Of a stretch of DNA of 64,000 bases, positions 50,651 to 63,218 are shown piece after piece. The notes beneath the pieces are model-generated. The model was not told where the DNA came from, made no database searches, and worked only from the letters and a program-made list of their open reading frames with translations. Location of the stretch: the NCBI RefSeq assembly GCF_035083965.1, contig NC_089724.1, positions 11,588,910-11,652,909 of the forward strand. Reading direction: 5' to 3'. This DNA is from Branchiostoma lanceolatum (taxonomy: Eukaryota > Chordata > Leptocardii > Amphioxiformes > Branchiostomatidae). Positions within the stretch are counted from its first letter, which is position 1, and every line of letters begins with the position of its first letter. A program made the position numbers and the translations under genes.

Positions 50651-52900
50651 ACATGTCGTCTATGTATGACACGGGCTTCAGACACTGTTGGAACAATCAT
50701 TGCGCCGCTTGTTTTCAAGTCAGGTGGACCCTCAGTTAACTCTAGCAGCTACAGGGGTTATCTCATAAGATCGGCCGTAGGCATTAGCCTCCTCAGCAGG
50801 CTTACGGGCTGGGCCTTTGAAGGCTTATGGTGTACTTTTTCTGATTGCACGTTTCTATCAGTTCTGCTTGTCTGCTTCAACCTTGAACCCGTAAGCTGGC
50901 CCCGGGCCAAGAAATCGGGTAAAATCAAAACTTGTATACAATCCGAAAACAGCACATACTGAATGAATAAAAGAAAGCCCGTCCATGAGCCTGCTGTGGA
51001 GCGAGGCTAACAGGGATCTAGTACTTAGTTGCTGTCAGTCAGAGACACTGTGTGAACTATCAACGAATCGGGTACTTAAACAGAAAGACCATCTTCTAAC
51101 GGAACATCGATTACCGCCCACCTGCACGTAAGCAGATGCTAAATGTGAGATTAAAACGTAAAAGGGCGATTTGACTGGATTTGGTACCTCCCTTGCAACC
51201 AGGAATAGTTCAAATGAAGAAAAAGCACCAAATCCTGCACAAATCAAATAGTCCATAAACGGACGCCTACGCCAAACCGACTTTGATCACATATATACGT
51301 TAGCATGTGGATCTGGGCCTTTCCCACACTAAAATTAGTACATGTTGATGGGCGCGTAAAGGTAGGATCAGGCTAATCTCCAGGTAGGAGTTTGAATCGG
51401 AGCCCATGGTTTTTGATCGCTTTGTACGTCTTTCAAGTAATGCTATTTTTTCATTTACTTGACTCTATGGCTTGATACGCAAGGTTAAAGAAAACACCAG
51501 TTAAAAAGGCTTGTTGAAGACGCGCTAAAACAATTCACACTTACACGTCGACTTGTAGATTAAAGGTCTGATCCTCGATGATATGTTGAACTATTTACAG
51601 CATAACTAAAAGGCGCGGGCTTTACTTGCGTTAAATAAATACCGGAGGACTTTCTATGTTGTTCATTGATGATGAAACACTGACGTTGATTGAAGCTACA
51701 TCCGAGAAATGTATCTTTAAAGGCATCACAGCGGCGATGAAGATAAAAAGCAATGCGCCTGAAGACTGATTACGACTGCCATTCAAACTGTTCCTGTTAT
51801 ACTGGCATGATTGGGAGTCTGCTCACCGCAGGAGTTGGGTGCCTGTGGCGGAACTCTCCACGGGAATCTTGTGCGGCAGAAACAGGCAATCTTACTGCGA
51901 TGTAACATACATCCTTATATGACCTAATCAGCAGGAAAACACTTCGAGTTATCCATGCAGCCAATTATGCATGTAGGGTAGAATTTGCGAAACTAAATTT
52001 TTCAAAAACATCTTAAGGCAAGATAACAATCCGCAATTATGACATTTGAAAGATTTGATGAGTTTCTTTATGTAAAAGCCAGCCTGCATACATGTTGTTA
52101 GCTGTCAAACTGTGTGACGGATGTTGAACCTGCCTGCTAGGATACATCGTCCTTCACGTTTTGAAGTGGAGTTTTCTGATGCTTTCTCTTGGGTTAGTTT
52201 TTCAATCATTTTTCACCTATCATAGACCCAATTTATGATTCAATACCTTCAGGATCACTAGTGGAGCGTGCACCGGGTGATCCACATCTGCTACACAAAT
52301 TGGTGCATGTAACACGACTAATATAGATTTCTCAACATCATTATTATTATTATTATCAACGTACTGTTTGGAATAAATTATAGTGTGTCGTATAAGAACT
52401 ACCGTTTTTGTGAGACATTCAAGTCGACACAGAATGTCCAATGCTAGAGGATAGTGAATGTGCAACTTTGTTTGTGAAAACACCGAGTCATGTCTCCTAG
52501 TAACCTTTGCGTGCGATCATTCATCTACCGAACCGTTTTCCACGACACAAAGCCAGGGTTGATCATGAGAAGATGCACAAATTGCCTTCAAGAGATATTA
52601 CTTACTGTGCATGTTTCTTGGTTGATCTGATTGTACATGTCTCGCACAAAAATCAGAGCAAGAGCGCCGTGTAATCATGATGACGTCAGCGCGTTGCCAC
52701 CTTACCACCTCAGACGGTTGGGCTAATTAGACTGGAATGAGGTGGAGTAACAAATCAGCTAGACTTGTTGACCTTCGTGTCAGCAGCCAAACGAGTTCAA
52801 CACACATTCTTTAGGTACCTTTAATATGTAAGCCCCAGCTTTGAATTGTATTTGCATGATGTTTAAAGTTTGTATCAGCCAATGAAAGGGTATGTCACCC

Positions 52901-53102
52901 TAGCCTCCATAGCAGGCTCTACCGGGCCTTGGGGGGGGGGGGGGTGCTTTTATTGGCTTATAATACACTTCTTGCAGCCAGCCCGTAACCATCAGCCAGA
53001 CCGTTTGGCCAAATGGTCACAGTTTGGCTGATGGTTACGGGCTGGCTGCAAAAAGTGTATTATAAGCCAAAAAAGGCCCGGTAGAGCCTGCTATGGAGGC
53101 TA
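52901..53102. mobile_element. MITE with long inverted ends
   Basis: Starts TAGCCTCCATAGCAGGCTCT and ends with the exact complement. Arms extend through GGCTTATAATACACTT and GGTTACGGGCTGGCTGCA. Flanks read ATGTCACCC and ATGTCAACCC, a possible imperfect 8-9-base target duplication as in hAT-type elements. Confidence 0.85.
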
Positions 53103-53139
53103 ATGTCAACCCCACCGACGGTGCGTAAGCACGTCGACT

Positions 53140-53178
53140 GGTGATGATGATGATAATGATGATGATGATGATGATGAC
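53140..53178. repeat. (GAT)n microsatellite
   Basis: About 12 near-perfect GAT/TGA triplets. Confidence 0.9.
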
Positions 53179-54199
53179 GAATGTAAGCTGTCTTACAGAT
53201 AAGGAAACGAAGTACCCAAACCCACACGCTGTTTACTTTTTTTCCGTGTGCGAAGAACTTAACGGTACAGTAGGTGTGAAACCAAAGTCAGGTTCGCCAG
53301 ATTTTCGGTCTAACCCATGGCTTTCTTCAAGACAACTGACACTTAATCTGGACACGTGACCTTGCTTTCACATGACGCAATTAATCCGTCAAAAGTGGAC
53401 AAAATTTGTGAATGGGTTTGTGTTGACCGATAGTCGACTAGTCTGAGCCATTTCAATGACATTTTTAGGATTTTTTTTTCAGTTTTCTCCAGGAGGAACC
53501 TGGCACGTGAAGCTACAATACAAGACACAGTTGGAGGCTGAGGATCCGCTTGGCTGACAGTTGTAAACAGTACATATATCTAGCCTGGTATCCAAACCTA
53601 TTAGAGCTGCAGATTATTTCTCGTCCTCTCCTATTAGTATTATATCTGCCGATCTCTTTCGTCGGGACTCGGCAGTTGTAATAGGTATGGATGCTACATG
53701 TGCCAGGCTAGTACCTATCCGCACTATCCTACTTTGGAACTTCAGTAAAGAAATAAGTGTGTAATCTTGACGCCATTCACTATGTCTTTTTATTCAACTC
53801 TAAAACTAATTGCATGGTCCTTTTCACAAACTGATTTCAATACCACTTTGGGCCGGTTATGTAACAAAGATATTTGTGACCAGTTTTGGGTACCAGCCCC
53901 TCCAACATTTGACATGGTACGGATAATATGGTACAAATCTCAGGGTGATCTTTAAGATTTTTCTACTGTAAAAATACGTCGGTTGATCCCGGACCAAATT
54001 GATCTGATACAGCGGATTTCGTCTCAGTAACCATTGAGTTGAGCACGCTGCTTGAACATGTCCGTTTTGCATTACTGATATCATTTCCGCAACTTTGATT
54101 CAGACAGTCAGTCAGTCAAAAGACTCTCATCCACAAAATCGTAGAAAACAGTTACATGGTCTTGTGTCACGGATACATGGATGTGTCTATGTGTCACGG

Positions 54200-55874
54200 T
54201 CACGGACACATAGATCTGCCGAAGCGCGACCAGGCGTTGGGGTTGTACTGGACCCGGTCAGGGTCGCCGGCGTCCACCACCTCCTCCTCGGTCTCGGTGA
54301 ACGGGTCGCGCCGCTGCACGCCGTTTGTTGGTACGGTCACCTCCCAGAAAAGGTCATCGCTGTTCAGTCCACCTCTCCGGTCCGGCCAGGCACGTTTGAC
54401 ACCCACTCTGCTTCGTATTCTCCTGCCTGAATAAAACACAACAACAAAAGCTCTGGTGACTATCATTTTTACGGAACAAACTATTTATACAAGTAGCTTT
54501 TAACACGCACCATAGGAGCAACTGTGGACAAAAGTCCAATTACCGTAATGGCTGGTCATCGACGTGCAACTTTTTAGAACAAAGTTTTTTTTTAAACATT
54601 CGTAGTCTAAAGTTATAGTTAAGTACAAAGCTAACAGTATGACTGGGCCAAATATCCCGCAATCACGACACAGCGCCATGATCGTCCATCAATCTGTAAT
54701 AATGTTGATACGATCAAGTCTACGTCAGGAAAGACTAAGTGATGTTTAGCTTGAAGCGACAATACCCTCATAATAAGATATCAACTTCTCATTAGACTTA
54801 GTGATAGGACTACAATGCGGAAACGGGGAGTTTAAGATCCCATGATGGAGAAAACTGGGCTTTATCTTAATCCAAGCTGGATTTTCCACTAAAGTTCAAT
54901 TCTCCATTCATAACTGACAGCACAAAATGGTTTTCCAAATGTATGTATGCAACAAACACAGTACTCGCCTATACTACAAATTACTCGACGGTCCGAAGAT
55001 TCAGACAGTGATCAAAATACAAGCACAGCATGAATAAGATTATCCAATGTTAATGACACATAAGAATTTACAAATATATAATGATAAGTGTGCATAGTTG
55101 GAGTATGTTGGTGCATGTTACACATGAACACTCAACGCGACCACAGCTCACGCCACCGCTATCTACAGGGACGATTGTCCCAAACCATCGCCCAGGTAAC
55201 ACAAATGCGACAGGCAATGGACGGGTGGCGAGGTGGCCGGGTGGTCTTGTGGTTAAGGTTGTTGAAGTATACGCTAAAGGTTCTGGGTTCGAATCCTTGA
55301 CAGGGCCGAATATTGGGCCCTTGGAAAAGGCACATAATGCCTATTCATTCAATCGGCTCAGGTAAAAATGAGTACCTAGTTTCGGCTGGGGACGTCTTCT
55401 CGGATGGGCGGTAAAGCAAAAGGTCCCTGGTTTCCCACTACACGAAAAGAGTAGGGGTCCATCCCGTTGTGAGTGGATCAAACCTTACAGTCCTGTCTTA
55501 CGCAGCTTGTGCTTACTGTACAGAATTGGTGTCCCAGGAAGACTTCGTAATCTGTACTCTTGTCCATCGTGCTAAACTCCCAACAGGTTTCAGAAGCTCC
55601 GAAGTCCATCGTAGGTACATCATTTTTGTGAACTGCAAAACTGTTTTCATCAAATGAAAATGTTTATATTGGTTTGGTCTGGGAATAAGTAACTTAGAAG
55701 TCATTTTGTATAGTCATTAACCATTTGTAAGTGAGATAACGGGCATGTACCTCCACAGCCTTGCCTGTGCTGTGCCTCTCGTCCTCCTCCAAGTGCCAGA
55801 CTGTCTACTGTGCTGGGTAGGATGGCGTGCAGCAAGACCAGGAGCGACGCCAGGAGCAAAGCAGTAGTCCTCAT
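54200..55874 (-). CDS. Putative secreted RFamide-like precursor C
   Basis: Not assigned to a family. Two coding exons on the minus strand: 55751-55874 (ATG at 55874) and 54200-54426, 351 bases, 116 residues, phase-1 intron through a Gly codon as in gene B. The signal peptide is MRTTALLLASLLVLLHAILP. The mature part has KR and RR sites, WEVTVPTNGVQRR, an acidic spacer, then RVQYNPNAWSRF-GR. Cleavage and amidation at GR would give a C-terminal Arg-Phe-amide; SMCP and stop follow. The ATG lies 4 bases after an acceptor (CACCGGCAG). A non-coding first exon ends at donor 56331, with a TATA box at 56419. YNxN and RF-G recall kisspeptin, but the spacing is one residue short, so that label is only a hypothesis. 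A SINE lies in the intron. Confidence 0.75.
55222..55560 (+). mobile_element. tRNA-derived SINE
   Basis: Head GGTGGCCGGGTGGTCTTGTG resembles a tRNA A-box region. The B box GGTTCGAATCC is at 55286-55296. A tail with GGGCGGTAAAGCAAAAGG and GTGAGTGGATCAAACCTTAC follows. Lies in the intron of gene C, opposite orientation. Confidence 0.75.
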
Positions 55875-56330
55875 CGTTCTGCCGGTGGAAAGTGGCGGTA
55901 CTTTTTCAAACAAGTAAGACAAAAATGTGCACTAGACGACAACAACTGTAGGATTGAGTCCTGATACGTCATTTTCCTGGTCATCATATCACCTTAGTTC
56001 CACGCGTTGAGACGTCGAGAACAGGCTTTTACCGCAAAACGAGATGTCAGTTGTTATTTTGTTTCTTTTGATGCAAGGAAAGCCAACAAGTTAACGCGAT
56101 AGATTTTCCTCAAGTTTATGTCCCAAGATGGCATGTGTACGTCATTCAACATGCAAGGTCAAACAAATCAGAGATACAATTCTGAGAATCAGCTTCAAAT
56201 ATTACCAGGAATTCTATGTACATATTCATTTCGAATATTAGCAAGAATCTTACGTATGCACTTCAAGTTAACAGAACAGCGGGACTTTGTGTCGTAAAAA
56301 GAGGCCAAAATGCGATGTTGGCAAACTCAC

Positions 56331-56424
56331 CCTGTTTCCTCCAGACTGGCAAGGCGACGAAAAGATGCCGACGAAAAGATAGAGTTAGGAATATTAGTCC
56401 GCCCGCTGGACTGTCAGCTTTTAT
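56331..56424 (-). promoter_or_regulatory. Core promoter and 5' UTR exon, gene C
   Basis: Minus-strand TATA box CTATAAAAGC (56419-56424 core). About 90 bases downstream is a strong donor AACAGG|GTGAGT (exon end 56331), which would splice to the acceptor just before the ATG exon. Start site near 56390 is inferred. Confidence 0.6.
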
Positions 56425-56429
56425 AGATG

Positions 56430-59400
56430 TAGACACGACTTGTCCCGATTATTATATCCCTTAATACCATGTGGGACTGTCTTAACGAACGCTGCTCACT
56501 AAAGACCCCCCGCCGGGACACTGCGTCATTCCTTAAGAACACCAGATCAGTTGCCATCCCGATACATCCCTAACTACCAGAAACTTCCAACCTCTCAGAA
56601 ACTTGCAATGTTGCGCTGTTTCCACAGTCGCCACTTTTTCCGTTTGACGATTCGAAGGACTCTAATCAGTATCATTCCCAAAACACGACTGCTGAATACC
56701 TCCAGTAGCGCAATAAGATCCCCGCAGACTCTTTCATAACCACAGATAGATTTTAACGAGTCGAACGAAGTTAGGCGCTGACGTAAGAGAGACAGTTATG
56801 CACAGGGGTCACTGTGGGATTCATGTATGGCGTGATGCGAGCTTTGATGGGACAAAATCTACTCGACGAAACCAGCATCAAACATCACTTAATGTTATCT
56901 CGACTGTCTGTTTGAGTTATCTTATCATCAATGTGTGAAAACCGACCAGCATGTAGTTGGCAGGGACCCGTCTTTTTTAGCTTTCGTCCGCGCATTGTAG
57001 CCATGGCCGGCTTCGTACTGCCATCGCAATGAACATCAACCTCGTCCGTCGTTCCACCTGTGCCACATAATCTTCGCCATCAACTGTAAAAGTCAAATTT
57101 AATTCCCTCCAAAGTAAACTTTGATTCCCTATCCCTCCAAGTCACTGTTGATTCACTCTTATATCGTTTAAATGCCTACCGTTCGTCTGTGAGTGGTTTG
57201 GATATTGTCGGTACTTTTACCATATTTAGTAAGAGTTTTAGATTTCTCAGACGTACCGCGTCGTTTGTGATTAACAGGCTACCCACGGACGCGTGGTTTC
57301 TCCAGAAGACTGTGGTGGTTTATTTCTCAATACCGAGAATTGGACAAAATAATTTACGACCATCCAAAAGCTATAAACTTCTCTTGCCAATTTGTACAGA
57401 AATACATCTTAAATGCATTTTTCAGCGGTCTCGACTAGATGGATGGTATCTTCGAGCAAATGGTATTTATTTGCATATGAAATAGTAAATAACGTGTAAC
57501 GTTAACCACCGCCTACACATTCAAAACGAAGACTTCTTTATATGTCGGGTGTCTTTAGCACTGCTGTTTGGAAATCCTGGTTCTTATACCAGTAATCTAT
57601 GATCAAAACAGTTTTCTGTCATTCATCCATTAGCGAAATGCCAAGGCTACTACCTGCAATACCCGGAAAGTCCCTCATGTAACTCTTTAATCCACTTCAG
57701 TGCTTCAATGAGTTAGATAGATTTGCTACCTATCCTTCATCCTTAAGCCTGTAATTTCCACGCTCATCCATGTGCTATAACGTTAATAGTTATCTTGCTT
57801 TTAACCTACTATTTGATTCTAAATAATTCTCAACTAAACTCAAACAATCTTCAGTCTACCCTTGACGTTGCAGTAGTTGGAGATTGGTACCGTCGGTCGG
57901 ACTGTAACAGACTGAACTGAAGAGTTAATCTTTCCTTGTCTTGTGCTTCTCATATGTTCCACTTTCGTATCATTAATGAAGAGGATATTGTAAGAGTGAT
58001 GACGTTGGCGTTAATCCAGTGTCTCAGCAATCAACATGCAGACTGCACCGGAGGACGTAAGCGTTCACTCAAGCCAAGTACCAGATAATTTCACATGGCA
58101 ATAACGGCCGACGTCCGTTCGTATCGGACGATCGGACGTCATTTCAGTCATGTAACTCATTGATGTAAGCTTTAAGGTGATTAGATTTTGGGACCGATGA
58201 CGCAGCAGTTTGAACTGTCCTGGAGTGCTCGGCATTTGATCATGCCAGTGGGGGGTCGGTTGGAAGAAATCTGATTCTACAGCTATATATCTAGGGATCA
58301 CGGACAAACGTTCCAAATTATGGAGCTAGGTATCCAGTCAACAAGATTATTCTTTCGGGGCATTTGATTGTGGATTGCTTGAAGAGTAAACTACGACAGG
58401 GGCGTTAGGGCTGGATTGTCATGATTCTACAGCCTAGGTTGATGGTGGTATGATGTCGGGCTCGACTCTGATTTACAGTACTAGTAGTGTTACGTGCTGG
58501 TGATACATCATGATTTCTCAGTGCCTAATAAACTCCGTTGTTGATTTGGAATGCTGATAAACGATAAATGACAGACATAGCTTTCTGATTAATTCGATCC
58601 ACCACACTTTTATACTAGCTGAGGCCGAGGTAAAATATGTTGTTTTCCCGGTTTCCCCAACGACCCTAGCAAAACCTGGCTGCATACCCTTGCCTTTTTT
58701 GGGTCGATCGCTGGTAAGGAACATAGACTTTTCGATCTGGCATCTGAGTGATAAAAAAAGAATTCGAAAAAGTCTTGCCAATCTGTTTTTGCAAACGTCT
58801 TGTATTTCACACTCTGATTAAAGGAGTCCTAAACTCCAGATGGTGGGGTTATATTTCAAAAGATGATAATTTCAGAGAGTAGAAATGAATGCTTTTTACA
58901 GTATACGATAAACTACCCACTGGTCCCGTACGCATCAAAAAACATTCAGTATTCTACTAAATTCCCAGGGTGACCCTCTATTTTCTAGTTAATTAAACTA
59001 AACAACCTCAGTCTATGGCTTGCTACAATGTGCCTGACAAGGCCTGACAAAAGTTAGGTTACAAAAAGAATCTCAGGGGCGATAAGAAAAACTCGTCTTG
59101 TTTTGTGTTCTTTTATATCTTATTAACAGCTGTCCTTCTTATTGTGCTTATTGCCCCTCATATATGCCCAAAATATTCACGATGAAGGAAGTGTGTATAC
59201 GTATAGGGAATACATGGGTAGGGTCTGCACGGATTTAGTGAGTGTCATATTGTTTTAAAAACACCTTGTGTAATTCACCACAAGCGGAATTCTGTAAAAT
59301 TTGGCTGATTATGTATTCATTGATACATAATCTAGTGTGAAATAACACCCCCTTCTGGAGTTTAGGACTCCTTTAAGGATTTGATCAGTTGGTGTAAGAA

Positions 59401-59440
59401 TGTGTAGTAGACATTGTACTTTGTTCCATTTATTGATATA
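56430..59440. other. Intergenic, nothing recognised
   Basis: No exon with splice support, no domain and no clear repeat array seen on either strand. Confidence 0.4.
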
Positions 59441-60057
59441 CAGTAGAATCCGCTTAACTGCACATGTCGTTTGTCAGCGTATTTGGTGCAGTTATCCGGC
59501 TGGTGCAATAATGCGAAGTTGCCCAGCTGGACCGGTAGTACACTATATCATACAGGAGGTAAAAAGTTTATAAACCTCGGTGTGCTGTATGAACTTGTTA
59601 GCACGCATTTAGCTGTTAGAACGATTTCGTTATACAGGTACAGTGCGGCAACACCGTAGATGCCACCTCTTGTTTTTGCCACGTTCATGTATTAAAAGAC
59701 ATCTCAGGACATCAGGAAAGACATCTCAGGACACAGTGAGTGAAACTAGTAAGCGCCAGAGAGGTCCGTCTCATGTTTGGACAGATTTGACTGTGTACAC
59801 CATGGTAGTGAATTACTGTACAATATACTGTACTACGTATCCAGTGGGTAGATATGATGCCATAATGATGGTTAGATGACTTAGATCAGTGACAGACCAT
59901 TCTCCTTATAGCAAATTTGATGCAGTTATCCGGCATTGGTGACAATGCGCCGTGCAGATATGCAGAGTGATTGGGAACCGGTTTGGGATTTTGGGATTCG
60001 GTACAATTAGATGGAGTGTGTGTTAATCCCGGTTGTGCAATTAAGTGGATTCTATTA
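59441..60057. mobile_element. Non-autonomous pogo/Tigger-like element
   Basis: Terminal repeats CAGTAGAATCCGCTTAACTG (left) and GTGCAATTAAGTGGATTCTA (right), flanked by TA on both sides. The ends resemble pogo termini (CAGTATAATTCGCTTAG type). The interior is non-coding with subterminal TGCAGTTATCCGGC repeats near 59488 and 59921. A duplicated flank without the element at 60401-60500 fixes the boundaries. Confidence 0.8.
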
Positions 60058-60400
60058 TACTTGTGATTGTATAAAGTATATCTGTATAATTACAATATGA
60101 AATTGGAAATGCCAGTGTCCTGATGTAGTTCTACAATGCATTAATGTTAAACTGCATTTGTTGTATCACTTCGGCCGAAACAAATGAGAATCCCCCCTAC
60201 CTACCCAGATTGTTCAGAACCGTAATCGGAAACACATCATTAATTTTCACAGGCTTTAGTGTATTCCTCGTTATATCTCCCGTGGGCCCCGCGATTATGG
60301 TTCCATTTCCGAAGGGAAAATGCAGATACTCATGATCAGCAATGATTTTCGTTCTATGCATATTACGGAACATGGCCTTTTGTCAATACAGTTAATCAGC

Positions 60401-60500
60401 ACATTGTACTTCTTTGTTCCATTTATTGATATACTGTGATTGTATAATATATATCTGTATAATTACAATACGAAGTTCAAAATGCTAGTGTGCTGATGCT
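60401..60500 (+). repeat. Duplicated empty site of the pogo-like insertion
   Basis: Matches 59411-59440 joined to 60058-60127: ACATTGTACT, TTTATTGATATA, then CTGTGATTGTATAA and ATCTGTATAATTACAATA. The 617-base element is absent here. Confidence 0.8.
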
Positions 60501-60577
60501 AAATGCGTCGACTTTGTTAATATACATATTGGAGAAAGCGGAACCCATCGTTCCTATTCAGTACTAGAAAAACGTGA

Positions 60578-60781
60578 TACTGTAAATGCATTTAAGTTCG
60601 CGTGGTTTTTATTTCGCGCTAAGGCGAAAATGGAGTGTTTTTATGTTTGCGGCAGCGCTATAGTCATATACTGCTACAGAATTGGACAAAAACATTCGCA
60701 GTGGTTTTAAGTTCGCGGTGAAGCGGTCGCCGCGAAAACCTCAAATATAAAACCACCGCGAACATGTCTGCATTTACAGTA
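60578..60781. mobile_element. MITE, TACTGTAAATGCA ends
   Basis: Ends TACTGTAAATGCATTTAAGT and its partial complement TGCATTTACAGTA, with repeated TTCGCG words in the interior. A decayed relative is at 34790-34975. Confidence 0.8.
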
Positions 60782-61495
60782 AGTTATACATCTATACAAT
60801 CCATCTTGTATTCTTATGCTCACTAGCTACCATGGAATTACCTACAGTACACCGCTTGCTATAAATCTGCCCATGGTTACATCATGGTAGTTACATGTAC
60901 GGGTGACAGGACACAACATTCTGCTGTTCGTATTTCTCTCGCAATGTGGCGTAGCTACCCGTAAAGGATAAAACCTTTCCCTGTGTCATGAGCCTTTCAT
61001 GGCCATCTATCCACGCTATATTGTGTGGGAGGACTTAACCTAACTAATTTTTAACTACGGGGGTTTAGCAAGTAGTTGACAAGGGAAATTTTCTGAGGAG
61101 GGACGGAGAAGAAATGAAAAGATAAGTCATATCATGAATAGAACATGAATTACACTCAACACGTATTGACGTAAAATGGAAGGAAATTACATCTAACGTT
61201 ACGTAGTTTTGAAGGGCATTACCTCCAATACATTGTATGGACTGAGGAATGTTGGATTTTGCCTTCGTCAATTGACTAAGTCTTCGGTGCATGTGGATAT
61301 TTATGGGTTGATTCTTGGCTTGACGCTTGTGACTGGTGAACGTTTAGATTATCGGAGGTGCAATGTCAACGAGCTTTAGTTTATAATATATTTCCAGTTC
61401 CCTAGTTTATTCAGCGTTCTGCGCTCTGTGATTTCCCACCCAGTCCGCGTCATGGAAGGTGGCGTCTGCTCTATTTTGTTGACTATTGCTACCTC

Positions 61496-62474
61496 AAGCC
61501 TAGGTTACACATAGCCGAACATGGCCTCCCGACTCTCCCCCGACCATGGTTGGAGTGATTCGGGAGTGATTCGGGAGCTAGCTCGGTTGGCGTTCGGCCG
61601 AGTCGGCTGGCGTTCGGCTGAGTCGGCTGGTGTTCGGCTGCGCCAGCCGAATGTTTTGAAAATTTCAAAACATTCGGCTCTGGACGTAGGGTCTGAAATG
61701 GGTCGGCTGGCGTTCGGCTGAGTCGGCTGGTGTTCGGCTGCGCCAGCCGAATGTTTTGAAAATTTCAAAACATTCGGCTCTGGACGTAGGGTCTGAAATG
61801 GGTCGGCTGGTGTTCGGCTGGTGTTCGGCGCGGTCGGCTAGTGCTCGGCTGGTATTCGGGATTGAGTCAGTAGTAAAATTAGAACCTTAACCACGCCAGA
61901 AACACTACTGACTTACTCTCAACTAGTTTCCAACCTACCCATAACTCACCCTAAGGCCGTAGACAAATCTCTGCTAACTAATTCTCAACCAAGTGACTAC
62001 TATCGGAACGTGGGCGAATCACCCCCGACCTTCACACGACCAAAAACAAAGAAGAACACTAAAAGCAGTATTAAAGCTAGCCATGATCCGAATTCGATCT
62101 CTCGGTGATGTTAACAACATAATAGAATAATTATTTTAATTAAAACCGCAAATGACCCCTATTTTGAAAGTCGCTGAATATGTCCATTTAAATTCGTGAG
62201 AGGGTCTGCAATCGGTCGGGGTTTAGTCAGGAGATATTCGGCAGTCTGCGGCTAGAGGTCGGGATGGTTGGGAGTAAGCTAGAAAGCATTCGGGGCCCAT
62301 TCGGGAGTAATTCGTGTACTGGTTAGGAGATGATCGGCGCATCTTCGGCGCATGTTCGGCGCCAAAGATAGGTGTGGCCCAAAAACTGGTCAGACTGCTC
62401 CCGAACTACCGCCGACCCGAGTCGGCTAGCATTCGGGAGCCATGTTCGCATTCGGCTATGTGTAACCTAGGCTT
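61496..62474. mobile_element. 979-base element with inverted ends
   Basis: Starts AAGCCTAGGTTACACATAGC and ends with the complement. No protein recognised. The interior is full of TTCGG/TCGGCTGG words, with a tandem duplication at 61602-61801. Confidence 0.8.
61602..61801. repeat. Perfect 100-base tandem duplication
   Basis: Two identical 100-base units. Each contains a hairpin, GCCGAATGTTTTGAAA with its complement around one central base. Confidence 0.95.
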
Positions 62475-63218
62475 CAGGTGCCGTTACTCACTACTTTGTT
62501 GACTATTTCTACCTCAGGTGCCGTTACGAATACTCATCCTTACCTCGCCACACCTTTAATCATCTGCACCGTCTCTGACCGGCTTACCTCTCTGCCAATC
62601 TGCTAGCCTGCACCGCTTTACTGCTATATCTTTTTCAGTCGGCAAAGGAGATTACCTCAACGTATCCACCCCCTCCCCCTCTCTTGCTCATAACACCAGC
62701 TTTCCCAACGTGAACGTGCGTGTATGTTTGCTTCCATGGATCTGCAGGTTATTGACAAATGTTAGAATGTGACCAGCCATACAAGTACGGCGACCTTAAG
62801 CTTTGTCTTGATCTAGAACCCCTCTTATAGAAGTAATAAAGGATTGTGACAAGAGGTGAGTGCAGCTTGCGTTCCCTTCAACTTTATTCCTGGAATGTTT
62901 CGAAGTATACCTACTAGTACTAACTACAGATCAGCTGACAACATCAGGCCCGCAGTACAGCTCACTTCGATTTCTGATACTTCTTTACTACTTCAACGAT
63001 CTGTGCCTCGTGACTACTGGCGACAAATCTAAAAGAGCGCAACGCTACTTCAAGATATTAGCAAAATCTAATATTCTGCTCTCAGCAATTTTTTCTGTGG
63101 CTATTGAAGCCTATTCTGCATACAGTAGTTTCTCTGCTCACAAGGCAATATCGAACACGATTCTGACTACATCATATCTGCGCGTTGGGTAACCGTTTGT
63201 GCCTGAAACCTGCGCTGA

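Larger units (their letters stand above)
48117..54199. other. Intergenic, repeats only
   Basis: No supported gene. A plus-strand TATA-like GGTATAAAAGG lies at about 48191 but no coding exon follows. It contains simple sequence (T/G run at 49441-49465, GTTT/CTTT repeats near 49610) and the mobile elements listed separately. Confidence 0.5.

Noticed and set aside
55224-55300. tRNA gene
   Set aside because: A and B boxes are present but no proper acceptor stem, and the sequence continues into a repeat tail found elsewhere: a SINE.
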